Positions 48,230-60,379 of a stretch of 64,000 nucleotides of DNA are shown piece by piece (position 1 is the first letter of the stretch; every line of letters starts with the position of its first letter). Both the position numbers and the translations under genes were made by a program. The notes under the pieces are model-generated. The model made no database searches. It was not told where the DNA came from and was given only the letters and a program-made list of their open reading frames with translations. This stretch comes from Odontesthes bonariensis (lineage: Eukaryota > Chordata > Actinopteri > Atheriniformes > Atherinopsidae), in the NCBI RefSeq assembly GCF_027942865.1, contig NC_134508.1:32051466-32115465 (forward strand). Reading direction: 5' to 3'.

Positions 48230-49714
48230 GGTTTGGTGGTTTTTGTTTTGGTTTGGAGGACATAAGGAAAAATTGGGCACTAGGATTGAACCTGTCAAGA
48301 AAGACATATCCTGAGTATAAAATACAGTGCAAATGACAAATTGCTCTGGTGTGCTGCACGATTTGTTCTCCTACTAATATTAATCCACAGATTCAGAACC
48401 ACTACGGGACTCACAGCCAAGCAACGGACAAGGTGTCCATCTGAAATTCTGGAAGGCCGTGCCCATCATGCCAAGATGATGGTTGAACAATCACACAATC
48501 TTCAACCACGGTCAACATAATACATCTGAATTCTCTCCTGAATTGTCCTAAAAGCAGATTAGTTAAGGAGAAGGGGTGGTAAAGATCCCTTTATGGAAGT
48601 GAAGTGCTGGGAACCTCTCCTTCCAAGATTAGTTCCGGATCAGAATGCTGAACTGATGTTCAGCCATGAGGAGAACCGAGCACCAAGCAGTGACAGGATT
48701 GGACGAGAAGAAACTGAGCTGCACTACACGACTCGGCGCATGGTCATCATAAAAATATTCACTTAAAAAGAAATTGTCAGTACATGTCATGGTTAAATGT
48801 TCTGTATTGTTTTGTGTTTTGTGCCATAATGCTTTTCGTTAAATCATTTGGTTAATTCGGAATAATTTTAAGTGTATAAATTGCCAATCATGACTATGTC
48901 CACTGCCAGTGGTGTGACTCGGCTGTTCGGAGTGGGACCTTAGACACTGAAAGGTAATGAGGTGGTCGGTCGCCAAGTGGAAATGGGGCCATAGGAGAAT
49001 TTTTTTCCCGGTTCAGCCATCGGGTTTTCGCTCCTATTCGCTGCGAACAGTGGACGAGCCAGCTGGTAATGTTAATTGCCTTAAGCACTGTTTGAGTTTC
49101 AATAGTTTAGAATTTTTTTGTAGCATTAGTTAATTATTGTTATGTGTTGTGAGCAGGTATTGGTGAGCAGGGCTTGGCACTGCTCAAACCACATATAGTT
49201 TAGGCCATTATGAACAAAGAGGATGGGTTCGGGGCCACATACACACAGAATAATATCAAGAAATATTTATACATGTAGTCCTTGCATACACGTAGAGGCG
49301 TGATACTTGATACTAGAAATGTGCTCATTTGCAGAGTTATAATCAGTGAGATATGAAGGTCTTCACCCTCTCGGAAAGAGGTTCTGTTCCGAGCAAAATG
49401 ATGGAATACTCCTGATAGAAAAGTTTTTGCTAACGCATTAGAATGGTTTTATTATATTTATTATTTCCACATGCCTGTGCAATGAAGACTTGCTTGCTGC
49501 TGATAAACGCAAAGAAGAACAGCTTATACATTGACGCTCACATAATGATGACAAAAATCTCCTCTCTGGTTGTGCTGCACCTTAAAGTGGCCGCAGACTT
49601 GCAGTTTGGGGCTCTGCTAAGTTGGCTGCCGCTAACAGGGGTGACACAATACAGAATATGACACTCCGACCTCATTTTAATTGACATGATAAAATCATGC
49701 CAAAAGGGGGAAAA
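48230..49714. other. 3' retroviral interior and polypurine tract
   Basis: No convincing envelope or pol domain was recognised. The last bases before the 3' LTR (CAAAAGGGGGAAAA) form a typical polypurine tract, which supports the assigned LTR start at 49715. Confidence 0.55.
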
Positions 49715-50804
49715 TGTTATAAATTGGCTTTATTCTTAGACTTTATGTATTCATATTGTGTAGTTCACTAAATAATCTATGTTCCTAGTTTCTACGTTTA
49801 CCCTCTGCTCATACAAACGAAATGTATGTCAGATAGGTCTGGTATAGTAGATACACGCCTGAAACAACACTCACACACACACATTGTTTATCACATCCAA
49901 AGAACACGACAAAGACGGTGGATGGCCTGCTCATATCACTAGCAAATGTCCAATTATACTTTGTCGAGTGTAAGTACAGCCTCTGAGATAAAGGTGGACA
50001 TAAATATGAAATGTGTCCGGATATTGGGGCTCTCTCTGATGGAGGCCCTGCGAGGGCTCTGTCACTCCGAGTTCAGCACGGCTAAACTTCAAATTCAATT
50101 CAATTCAATTCAAAAATACTTTATTTATCCCAGAGGGAAATTAAATGTTGATGTAGCTCAATTAAATCAAAGAGTTATTATAGATGCTGATGGCTGTGGG
50201 CAGGAAAGATTTCCTGTAGCGGTCCGTTTTGCATCCAAACTGAAGAAGCCTTTGACTGAAGAGACTCTGTTTTCCGATAACAGTCTCATGGAGAGGATGT
50301 TCAGGGTTGTCCATAATTCTCTTGATTTTATGCAAAATCCTTCTTTGCATTATTGTCTCCAGAGGTTCCACAGTCGTCCCCAGAACAGAACCAGCCTTCC
50401 TTATCAGGTTGTTGAGTCTTTTTAGGTCCCTGGTTCTGATGCTGCTGCCCCAACAGATGACGCAAGAGGAAATGACGCTCTCAACAACAGACTTGTAGAA
50501 GATCTGCAACATCTTGTTGCAAACCTTGAAGGACCTTAGCTTCCTCAAGAAGTACAGTCTGCTCTGTCCTTTCTTGTAGATGGCTTCACTGTTGTCTCCA
50601 GTCCAGTCTGTTGTCCACATGAACACCAAGGTATTTATATTCCTCAACCACCTCCACTTCTTCTCCCATGATGGAAACAGGGTTTGATCTGACCCTGTTT
50701 CTCCTGAAATCTACAATCATCTCCTTTGTTTTGTTAACATTCAAGATGAGATGATTGTTCCCACACCATGCCACAAAGCTTCCAATAAAAGAATCGGGCT
50801 AACA
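49715..50804 (+). repeat. 3' LTR of the endogenous retrovirus, carrying a LINE
   Basis: It starts TGTTATAAATTGG and matches the 5' LTR to about 50089, then is interrupted by a LINE fragment. The LTR end resumes with CTTCCAATAAAAGAATCGGG and finishes CTAACA at 50804. Confidence 0.88.
50089..50776 (-). mobile_element. 5'-truncated LINE (L2/CR1/Jockey-type RT end)
   Basis: The minus strand encodes the C-terminal end of a non-LTR reverse transcriptase: LNVNKTKEMIVDFRR, EYKYLGVHVDNRLDW, then GQSRLYFLRKLRSF, ICWGSSI, LNNLIRKAGSVLG and FLPTAISIYNN, typical of the thumb and downstream part of fish L2/CR1-like LINEs. The two parts lie in different frames, with a frameshift near 50590. The 3' end has an (AATTC)n-type tail at 50089-50110. 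It lies inside the retroviral 3' LTR, so it arrived later than the retrovirus. Clade assignment is tentative. Confidence 0.8.
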
Positions 50805-50929
50805 CTACTTTGTTTATTGGATGAACTTCGTCATCAAGCGAATCATTTATTCATGTCATCCACATAATGGCACAAAGCTGACCCCTTTTGGCACAGATAG
50901 AAGATAACGGTTGACTCGGATTAAGATGA

Positions 50930-51012
50930 ATTATATAATGTATGCATAAATACTGTCCAGCTGGGACCTCAGAGCATCGTCAGTTCTCCAAGTGCCTCCA
51001 TCTCTCCAGCAG
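50930..51012 (+). promoter_or_regulatory. tshb promoter and untranslated exon 1
   Basis: ATGAATTATATAATG followed by TATGCATAAA (50941-50950) gives a reverse-strand match to the Pit-1/POU1F1 consensus WWTATNCAT, overlapping a TATA-like ATAAATA (50946-50952). The likely start is about 50975. Exon 1 ends at a strong donor (CCAGCAG|GTGAGT, 51012). An untranslated exon 1 and Pit-1 control are known for TSHB genes. The retroviral LTR ends about 140 bp upstream. Confidence 0.65.
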
Positions 51013-51138
51013 GTGAGTCTGTCGTTTAGCAAGAAAATTCTTATGTAGAACAAACATCTCACCCTCGCTAACGTGTTTGCCTGTTTCTCCTTCGCTTCCA
51101 GGACCGAAATTGATTGGGTAAATTACACATTTCTTAAC

Positions 51139-52355
51139 ATGGACACAGCAGTATTCTCCTGCTGGCTTCTTTTTCTGCTGTTTTGTCCTGCTGTTCCCAT
51201 GTGTCTGCCCACCGACTTCACCCTGTATGTGGAAAAGCCAGAATGTGACTACTGTGTGGCAATCAACACCACTATCTGCATGGGATTTTGCTACTCAAGG
51301 GTGCGTATGTCTTTGGTAAAGAAAGATAAAAGTCGTTAAGGCTCCGTGTCTAATTAACATCCCAACTCTGTGTAGCCTTTCAAAGTGAACAGTAAAGGCA
51401 GATAAAGATAATCAAAAAAAGGTTCTCAGCAGCATTTACTCAAATCATTGTTCACTTTTTGAGCAACTCTGCTAACAGTTAATATTTTAAAAACAAAATA
51501 CATCTATCGCACGACCTCCTTGTAAGAGCCAATAAATCTGACATAAATCAGTCAGTTAGCCTGACTAACCGGACAATCTGTGCAATAAGAACATAACTGT
51601 GTAATAACAGCAACTCTTTTGGATTGTTCAAAATGCCATGTATACTGTTACATAGTGACATACTGCTACAACAATACCATAATATGCTTATATCTACTGT
51701 TCTCCTCTACTGTCTCTTTTTTTTATAGTGTTCATATAGTGTTTTTTATGGTGTTGCACAGCTGCTGGAGCCTTAATTTCCCAGAGGGAACCTCCCGGGG
51801 GATCAATAAAGTTCCATCTATCTAACTAAAATTTTGAATCGAGGTTGTGTTGAAAACAATTGGAATAGAATTAAACTTTTACTTCTGAATCACAGTTAAC
51901 AGACAAGTCATTCAGTTTCATTTTTACACACACACATGTCACACTAATCACCTTCTGCTATTCTGAAACTTACAGCTTGTTGAGTATGTGTCCGTACAAG
52001 CTGAAGTATGAAACAAGTTTGAATAAGATGATACATTTGATTCATCAAAACCCTCTTGTGTTTGTGTGTCATGCAGGACAGCAACATGAGGGGTATTCTC
52101 GGCCCACGCTTCCTCATCCAGAGAGGCTGCACCTATGATAAGGTGGAATACCACACAGCCATTTTGCCCGGCTGTCCCTTTGACTCCGACCCTGTCTTTA
52201 CTTACCCTCTGGCTCTCAGCTGCCGCTGTGGAGCCTGCAGGACTGACAGTGATGAGTGCACGCACAGAGCCAGCACCCGCGGAGCTACGTGCACCAAACC
52301 AGTCAGAGGTGTCTACCCTTACACTGGTCAGAGCAACTATATGATACCCTTTTGA
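51139..52355 (+). CDS. tshb: thyrotropin (TSH) beta subunit
   Basis: Secreted cystine-knot glycoprotein hormone subunit; it pairs with the common alpha subunit in the pituitary and acts on the thyroid TSH receptor. Two coding exons (51139-51300, preceded by an acceptor so the exon starts at 51102; and 52077-52355) give 146 residues. A signal peptide covers residues 1 to about 20. The mature part holds all 12 cysteines of the family (first at Cys22), one N-glycosylation site at Asn43 (NTT), the CMGFCYSR form of the CAGYC region at 47-54, PGCP, and the seat-belt DECTHRA segment with the final cysteine in TCTKPV. The intron splits the gene after Arg54, as in other TSHB genes. Which teleost copy (a or b) is not decided by the sequence; linkage with sycp1 suggests the main tshb (tshba). 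Confidence 0.96.
51530..51827 (+). mobile_element. LINE 3' end in the tshb intron
   Basis: It ends 'ctggagccttaatttccc...gggggatcaataaagttccatctatctaac', the standard 3' end of fish non-LTR retrotransposons with an ATCT-type tail. Only the untranslated 3' part is present (5'-truncated). Orientation is the same as tshb. The 5' limit is approximate. Confidence 0.65.
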
Positions 52356-52670
52356 TTTTTTTCTGTTCCCAAAACCTCGTTCTTATTTTTGCAGAAGCTT
52401 TAAGTGTTTTGAGAAAAGCCTAGTGTCGTACTTTAGCTGAGACACAGTGATATTTGCACTGTGTGCGCTGTTACCTTTGCGCTAGCTTATTTTAATGTGC
52501 CTTTGTTACCCAACATGTCTGTGCCGCTGCCCTGCTTCTCACTTTACAATGGATGTGATCCCAGTGCATGTTTTTGTCAGCACCGATATATATCCTTTTG
52601 TTCACTCATGTGAGCGTGACTCCCAGACTTTTTATGTGTACTCTGAATGGAATTCTCTGAATACAACCCA

Positions 52671-52676
52671 ATTAAA
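52671..52676 (+). terminator. candidate tshb poly(A) signal
   Basis: ATTAAA about 315 bp after the stop, followed by TTGAAG and T-rich sequence. The short 3' UTR fits other TSHB genes. Confidence 0.5.
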
Positions 52677-52719
52677 GTTGAAGCCTCTAAATAGCTTTCT
52701 GACTGAGCTGTGCTTGACT

Positions 52720-55700
52720 TAATCACATCCTGTGTCTGACCGTAGCTGTCTGTTTACTAAACAAACTCAAGGCCGTATTACTTCACAACGTCACCTGATG
52801 CTATATTTACCTCGAAAGTCAAACTGTTAAACTCGTGATTGTTGACACAACTCTTCTTTTAAACTGGATTATGAGGGATAGTGTTTAACCGGAAAGATTT
52901 GGTGCACAGTATGCAACCGACTGACCAAACATGTGTCAGTTTAATGAGTCAGTTTGTTAACTGTGTCTCTGTCATCCTGAACAGTGATTATGTGAATAGT
53001 TCCTGCTCACACAAGGAGTTTTAGAAGACAGCTGGCGAGTATTAATAGCACAGTGCTTCAGGGAGGGAGAATGTTTGATAAATTCATCATATGAGTCTCT
53101 GTGTCATTGCTCTTTCATCATCTTATAATGTAATCATTCTCTACATATTATACAAGTTTTGTCTATTCTAGTCTCATTTGTTGGTTTGGTAGCTCTGATA
53201 GATTCCAACATTTCAAAATGGTTTAATCAGAATTGAGTCAATATGACATAAAAAATAGAATTAACAATCTGTGGGTGAGCAGAAGATCTGACTTAAAGGT
53301 CATCATGGTGGTTCTCTCTCTTGCATTTGTTCGCTGTCAAAATTCAAACTTTCAAGCAACCTTTAGTCAAGCCGTGTTTTGGGGACAGAGATGGATGTGG
53401 TCCAGTTAACTACATGGAGGGAAAATATGGGAGTAAAAACTGGTTTGGAAACTGCTGTCATTGATAAACCTCTTTCTGAGCCACTATTCTCATGACCTTC
53501 TTCAATCTGTGGCAACCTGATACTCTGCTCAGCGCTGCAGTCAGCTGATAACACTGAATACAACCAAGTCCTTTCTGTGTGTCTATCACAGTATACAAAG
53601 TATTGCATTGTATTTTCTTTTGTCCTAAATGCCTTCAAAAGGTAAACTGCTCCAGCAGATATTTGATTTAAACTGACTTTTTTGGTTACTTACTTTGCAT
53701 TAGCAGAAGAGTTAATTATGCTACATATTTTATTTAAACATTTGGCCTGATAAATCGTGAGCCTGACCAGACACAATGGTTTGAATTGCTCGGATGAAGT
53801 GGTGTTTTAAAAACTGTAATAGCCAAATGGATGAAGCAGAGGATGAAGTGGAATTTGCCTCCATCAGCATTCCATGTGAACCAGCAATGAGCTGCACATA
53901 CCGATCACTCTTTCATTCAGACAAACTATACAGTTTTGTTTGTGTTGTGTTTATTCAACTTGAAAAAAATGTGAGGGTTTTATGTTGTGTTTTGTTTCAT
54001 GGTGTTTGCTTCTGTAGCAGCCTGGCTCGAGGGATGGTAATGTTGTTGTATCTGTCTACCACAAATACCTTGACTGAAATGTAAGATCTTCCTCTTTTGC
54101 ACCAGCAGGTTGACATATTTAGTTTTTTTTTAACCTCTTATGGAGCCTGAAGTATATGATGTTTCCTAATAACTCGTATGATCCATTTACCTTTGCTGCT
54201 GTGCCCCCATTCAATGAAAGTTTTCCCTAAGTCAGTGAATTACCATAAAATCTATCTGATGGATTCACTCATCTTAAACACTGAGAGGTTCCCATTTGGG
54301 ATTTTGACAGCTCCGGATTGTCATGAAATCTGACTCGTGCATTCGGGTTGCCTCCTTGGGTGAATTGAAAAAAAAAAAACATTTATTATGCTTAAACCTT
54401 TTTGATAGTGCCAATATCATATTCAGATCCATTTCCATCAGCTATAGTTTGGGTTCACTGTGAATCAGCCACTATTAGCAGGCTTAGAGGTAAACTAAGA
54501 TTAAACTAAGATATAAGATTGAACTCCTGCTCCCATATTCAGTTCGGTAGAATTGCAAGACTGCATACACAACGTAAATAGATTATATTTTAAGGATGTT
54601 TGTTGCCAGCATTGTTACTCATAACACAAGTTTAGCATGCCATTGATTATCTTAAATAAAAGGCAAATAAAGTGCATTTAGGAGTATATGTGTCAAAATC
54701 TTCAAAACTATTCTATTGAAGAGAATATGGTTTCATATCATGTTGTTTTGTGTTATGTTATATGGTTTGTAATCACATGGTCCCTGATTCAGCTTCACCC
54801 GTTCTAAGATCAATGCATGACTGGGTGTTTGACATAAATGCACTGAACAAAGAGCATAGAATACTTCTCTGAGTATCTCTGCTGCCTTTCCAAAGCCACA
54901 TACTTGACATGCAAATAATGTGTCCCGCCCGTCGTTACACAACTTTTCAGCTTCTGGAATGTGGAATGTGCCTAAACCTTTTAAACCAACCATTTAAGTA
55001 AACCCTCCTGTCTTTGGCATTCAATCTGTAATTTTCCATACAATGCAGCCACCTTTAACTGAAGCCTTTCTAGAATTTACCAGATTATCTGACTCAATCC
55101 AGGAGACATCCCTTTGAGAAATACAATAGCTTGTTATCTTTATCTGTGCAATGTGGATTTATTTAGCATGAGTTCACCTATTCAGTAAGATCTTCACACA
55201 GCCTCGCAAATTCAAACTGAAGAGAACTTGCGCAGCACATTCACATAAATCAGACACCTCAAAAACAGGTGGTAAAAGAAGAATAAAACTATCTCACTCT
55301 CATTTATCATGCTGACAGGTTGCAAACAAAAAGGTCCAACAAGAGTTGAGAATGCATTCAAACATGTGGTTGTAAAAAAAAATCCATATTTAAAACAATC
55401 AAGACAAGAATATGTAACATGCTGTTTCGAAATTAATGTTTGTTGTTCTTTTTCTTTATAAGAGATAGTAGCCTATATTTTAAGTAAATAAACCCTTAAA
55501 TCTTCAAATTATTTTTCACCACTGAGACATTAAAGTGCCTGAATAGAACAAAGACCCAGTACTATGAATCATCAACCATCTTTCAACCATGGCTGTTTTT
55601 AATCGGGATTATGATGATCTTAACCTGAAGATACTATTATGAACAGGAACTTAGACCCATTTCCCAACAGTGGGTTAGTAAAAAAAAAAAAAAAAACTAT

Positions 55701-55919
55701 TACAAAGATCTTACCCATAATATTTTCGTTTAATTTGTTTTAAACTACTTTCTTTCGGAATTTGAAAAGTGAGTTCTTTGAAGTTTCTTTCTTTATACGC
55801 CATTGACAATTGTGTGACTGCGTGATTGGTGGAGCTGTTTGATTGATGGGTCTCTATCCAATGGAAATTAACTGTAAGTAAACTTATTGACTGAACCGCC
55901 ATGTAAACTGAACTGTGAT
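52720..55919. other. intergenic between tshb and the glutamate carrier
   Basis: About 3.2 kb of non-coding DNA. No repeat ends, no coding similarity. A short A tract (54366-54379) and a second (55680-55696) are the only simple features. Confidence 0.5.
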
Positions 55920-56100
55920 TGGTTATGGTTATTAGTAGGGCGGGTCCACCCAAGGGCACTAGGTTGGCCAGCCCTTTTCCGTTTAAAAACCAGTGGAAAT
56001 TTCCAGTCCCTCTGTTCATTGTTATAATAGCAGACCCAGTAACCCGGTGAAGAGGAATTTGCGTTAAACGGTCTTAAAAGCAATACATCGCAATTCTCTG
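55920..56100 (+). promoter_or_regulatory. candidate promoter/exon 1 of the glutamate carrier
   Basis: A GC-richer block with GGGCGGGTCC and CCAAT-type words (TTGG) ends at a strong donor (TTCTCTG|GTAAGC, 56100/56101). The next exon has an acceptor at 56781 (CTCTGTAG) and carries the ATG. A second GC-rich stretch at 56570-56760 could be an alternative start. Confidence 0.45.
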
Positions 56101-56297
56101 GTAAGCTAAAAGTTTGATTTATGTTTACAATTATTCAGAAACCATTTTTTATTTATTCTTTTAAATAGTTTGTAGCTTGTTTTTTTTCTTTTTTTTGTGG
56201 TTTGCTATGAATGGGGGATCTCAGTTCGTGCAGTAATGCTGCCTGTAAACCGAGTCGACCGTTAATTATATCTGTGAAACTGGAGAGGACCTGATGG

Positions 56298-56347
56298 TGT
56301 ACAACTAAAATGGACCGAGTTCTATTTTAGTTGTACAGTTTAACGAA
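56298..56347. repeat. perfect 14 bp inverted repeat
   Basis: TGTACAACTAAAAT at 56298-56311 pairs exactly with 56334-56347, loop 22 bp. It lies in the first intron of the carrier gene. Confidence 0.75.
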
Positions 56348-56864
56348 CTTAAAACTGTGCCGCAAAAAAAAAAAAAAAATTAAACTTGATGTTTCGGTTA
56401 TGCATTCTTTATTGGAGAAGCGTTGAATGGTTGAAGTAACATCCACATCAAATTCCTAAAGGTTTACATAATGTTGTTCGGCGAAACTCGTTTTACATCG
56501 AAGTTTATCTACGTTCACGCATCTGTACGTTTAAATTGTAATCGATTCTATGGAAGGCGGTTATGACCATATATGGCGTTCCGGTATGTGAATTAGCACA
56601 CGCCCACGGGTTGTCCTGCTCAAAGAAACTGAGCGGCCACATCACCGTCCCGTGACACTGAGCTACAAAGATAAGTCGGAAGCCTCTGTTGTGAGAGGGA
56701 TAAGCTCAGTGTACACGAGACTGTCACTACTCCAGAACCTGACCAGCTGTCCTTGATAACTGTGTGGTTTCTCCTCTGTAGAACTCTTATTACCCTGACT
56801 GAGCAACGCTTGAATCTACATCACTTCATTTCTACATCTACAACCCTCGCCTGTGTTAGTAATC

Positions 56865-59800
56865 ATGTCTCAGCAGCAGATCAGGTACGTCTCGTTCATT
56901 CTTGTTCTCTTTGTGGTATAAATAAGAGTCATGTCACTGGCTTTCATTCTGCTTATGCTAAACACTTAACATTATGTGGTTTCAACCTCTCAGTTGTGAC
57001 TTTTCTAATTTGATATGACAGTAAAATGATCATCTTGGCGTTTTTGGCTGTTCTTTGGACTTGGAAATAGCTAGAAGATTGATAGCCCCCCCATACAGTA
57101 ACATTTTTACAGGGAAAAGAAGCTAAATAGTTGTCACATTGTCCAAAACCCATGCTTATTGAATCCTCAGTGATGTAGATCATCAAAATAGAATGAAAAT
57201 GCGTCTTTAACTAGTTTTTCCAAATTCATCAGTCTGACGGTTTGAGCTTTGTATGACATTTTTCAGAACTTCTTCTAAAACATTTCTTTTTGTCATTTCC
57301 CTTCAGCCTCCCAGCCAAGCTCATTAATGGCGGTGTTGCCGGCATTGTTGGGGTTACTTGTGTCTTCCCCATTGACTTGGCAAAGACCAGGTTGCAGAAC
57401 CAGAGAAAAGGACAGCAGGTCTATAAGAGCATGTGAGTATTTATATCTACGACAACAGTCTGCTTGCCCAATCTCATGGCATTACACCTGCTACGTCCAT
57501 GTATAATCCACTGCCATTCTTGTTGATTCCACAGTGACGCATGCATAGCATCATGGTGAATGTGTTAAGTTGGGGACTTTCCTCGCTTGATATACAGTGA
57601 CAACTATTCCTCTTTAATATTCCTCTCTGAAAAGGCTCTTGAGCCTCGGCTTGCCTTTTTAGGGGTGTAAATTGGCTTTTCTAGAATCTTCTTTTCCTCA
57701 CGGCGACCAGAATTGGTCGACGCAGCTTTCATTAAACACCTTATCATTAAACACCTTATCATTAACCTTTTGTATGTATGAAACCTTTTTACTGTTTGTT
57801 TTAAATGGAGCGCCTTCTCCATATTTATGTTTTTCCTGCTCTCTGGCTCCATAGGATGGACTGCCTTGTCAAGACAGTTCGATCAGAGGGATACTTTGGA
57901 ATGTACAGAGGTAAGATTTACACAAATCCGAATATTAAGAAGCACTAGGCTAGCATTATTAGAAGTTCAACAAGAGGATTAATTGTAGGGTAAGCCTTCT
58001 GTGGAGATTAAACAGTTCTGTGATGACTGCTGGGTACCTTTTTAATCTTAACCTATCATTTGGTCATAGTCTATTTTTATTGTTAATGCATGAGTTGCAT
58101 AAAAAAGCCACTTAAAGTTTGAAAGTATAGTTTGATTTAATAGCATACATCCATTTGATAGAGACCAAATGTGTTCTCATTATTTAATGAAAGAAAAGTG
58201 AAAGTCTACTAAGAAAAATGGAGACCGTTAGGCTGGGTCTCTGCTTCTGTGAGGAATGCTGTTGTTTGCATCTGTGTTTTTCATATTACAGACATGGGTC
58301 CCCCTGGGATATTGAAGGCTAGCCGATAAGGCGCAGCCACGCTGGAGGCAAATCATTAAATGGTTCTTACAATATTGCTCTACTTTAAAACTATAGGCAC
58401 AAGTTTTTGTTTTGCCATCTGTTTGTTCTGTAATATGACTTCTTGTCAGTAACTTCCTGGCTGTCACTTCACTGTCCTGTCAACTTGTTGTAAATCGTCA
58501 TTTTCCAGACTGTTACTCGTGTCGTAGCAGACTTTGGTTGACCTTCCAGATTACTCTGTGGTGTGTTGAGTCTGTTTTGAATAATAATGGTCCCACAGAT
58601 GAGTTTGTAAGTCTCTTCCAAGCCTGCTCACACAGTACATGGTCCAGGAGTCGGTCTGTCCTTTCACTAACATCTCTTAACTCCACTTGTTTGTTTTCAT
58701 TAACCTCTGTACAGATGTGTAGCTTTTCAGTAGATTTTCTTTGAGTTTTTTTTTTTTTTTTTCCCCACAAAGTGGGCCTTCTTATCCGACACTGGCTGCA
58801 TTTCATAGTCTCTACGTCTGCATCTTTGTCTCGATACTTCATTCATCCTTCTTCATTCTGGTTTTCCCCTTTAAACTACTTTTAATACAATTATTCTTGA
58901 CACAATCCCTCTCCTTCATTATTACTGAACCTTCTTAAAATTGAGAATTTTGTCTTGTCTGTGTTTAGATTAGCTTAACCTTTGACTATTCCTCTCTGAT
59001 GTTGTAATAATAGTCGTAGGGAATGTTTTTTTTTTTTTTTTTTTGTTTATGATCTGAATGAAATTGGATTGAGGCTTCTGTGCTAACTGTGTATTTGTTT
59101 GTTTTCTCAGGTGCGGCCGTAAATCTGACTTTGGTCACCCCTGAGAAGGCCATCAAGTTGGCTGCTAATGACCTTTTCCGCCACCACCTCTCCAAGGATG
59201 GGTGAGTGCAATCATATGAAATGGTCATTAGAAAGTCTATGTACGTCATTAGTAGGTGTACTTAGTACTCTGAATTTTAACAGAAAGGGGTTGACGGTGT
59301 TCAAAGAGATGCTGGCAGGTTGTGGGGCAGGCATGTCCCAGGTTATCGTCACTACCCCCATGGAAATGCTCAAGATACAGCTCCAGGATGCTGGCAGGCT
59401 GGGTAAGAAGTTATTTTAGTGTCTGTACTTTATTGTGACGCACCATTTATCTGTATATGAACACATATTCTTATTTCTCCTCTGAAGCGGCCCAGCAGCA
59501 AAAACCAGTCATGATGTCGCCCACAAAGCTTGTTGCCACCAACGCTGTGCTCAGTCGCTCCTATAACTCTGGCCCTGTGGTGTCTGCACCGAGAGCTGTG
59601 TCGGCCACACAGATCGCCAAGGAGCTCCTCCGTACGCAGGGCATCCAGGGCCTCTACAGAGGTCTGGGGGCAACGCTGATGAGGTAGACCTCTATTATTC
59701 ATTTAGTTATTTTCCTGTGAACTAAATGTGAACTATTCAGTTTACTGATTTGGTGTCCGATTTGTCAGTCTGACAAAAGCTTCTGTTTGATTGCTTTCAG

Positions 59801-60379
59801 GGATGTTCCCTTTTCTGTTGTTTACTTCCCTTTGTTTGCTAACCTGAACCGCCTGGGCCAGCCCAGTCCTCAGGAGTCATCCCCCTTCTACTGGGCCTTC
59901 CTCTCAGGCTGTGCTGCAGGGTCTACTGCTGCGGTGGCTGTTAATCCCTGTGATGGTAAGTTCTTGTAAGCCGGTTAATTCCAGAATGACTCGTGTTGTA
60001 AATTGATGGCTCCTCTAGATTGTTTAACCCTTTACTCAAATTTCTCTTTCCAGTGGTGAAGACGAGACTGCAGTCCCTGAACAAAGGGGCCAGTGAGGAA
60101 ACTTACAGTGGCGTTATGGATTGTGTAAGGTAGGACAGTGCGACCTTGGCAGTCATTCATTGTTACGTACCTTCTGGTGTCATGTTTGTATTTAAACAAA
60201 CCCTTCCCTTCCCCAACAGTAAAATAATGCGGAAGGAAGGGCCGTCCGCCTTCCTTAAAGGTGCAGGCTGCCGGGCTCTGGTCATCGCTCCTCTGTTTGG
60301 AATCGCACAGGTCATGTACTTTGTTGGTGTCGGTGAATACATCCTGGACAACTCGCCTGTAAGCCTCCTGACGGTGTGA
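56865..60379 (+). CDS. slc25a22: mitochondrial glutamate carrier (SLC25A22/18 type)
   Basis: Inner-membrane glutamate/proton symporter of the mitochondrial carrier family. Nine coding exons (56865-56884, 57307-57432, 57855-57910, 59111-59201, 59284-59402, 59488-59683, 59801-59955, 60054-60129, 60220-60379) give 332 residues. The three carrier signatures are PIDLAK (residues 28-33), PMEMLK and PCDVVK. The body is near-identical to human GC1: [101 protein letters not shown]. The linker before repeat 2's end (residues about 155-195) is a variable Gln/Ser/Ala-rich region. The symbol is uncertain: fish have an extra group (slc25a55) close to SLC25A22 and SLC25A18, and this gene could belong to it. 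Confidence 0.9.
57731..57760. repeat. 15 bp direct duplication
   Basis: ATTAAACACCTTATC occurs twice in tandem in an intron of the glutamate carrier gene. A small slippage event. Confidence 0.8.

Larger units (their letters stand above)
43396..50804 (+). mobile_element. endogenous retrovirus, broken, young
   Basis: A 7.4 kb LTR element in the same orientation as tshb. Parts are 5' LTR 43396-43856, a primer site of tRNA-His type at 43860-43877, a gag-like region from about 44.1 to 45.9 kb, a short RNase H-like pol trace near 47.6 kb, a polypurine tract at about 49701-49714, and 3' LTR 49715-50804. LTRs begin TG and end CA. The primer site recalls HERV-H and related class I (gamma/epsilon-like) retroviruses. 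The element is clearly broken: there are many interruptions and most of pol and any env are not recognisable. Two fragments of one LINE family are inserted in it. Where the two LTRs align (about 375 bp) they differ at about four sites, roughly 1%, so the insertion is recent. The 4 bp flanks CCAC and CTAC could be an imperfect target duplication. Confidence 0.85.

Noticed and set aside
48056-48336. Overlapping open frames with FYFIL repeats
   Set aside because: They are translations of the (ATTTT)n microsatellite.
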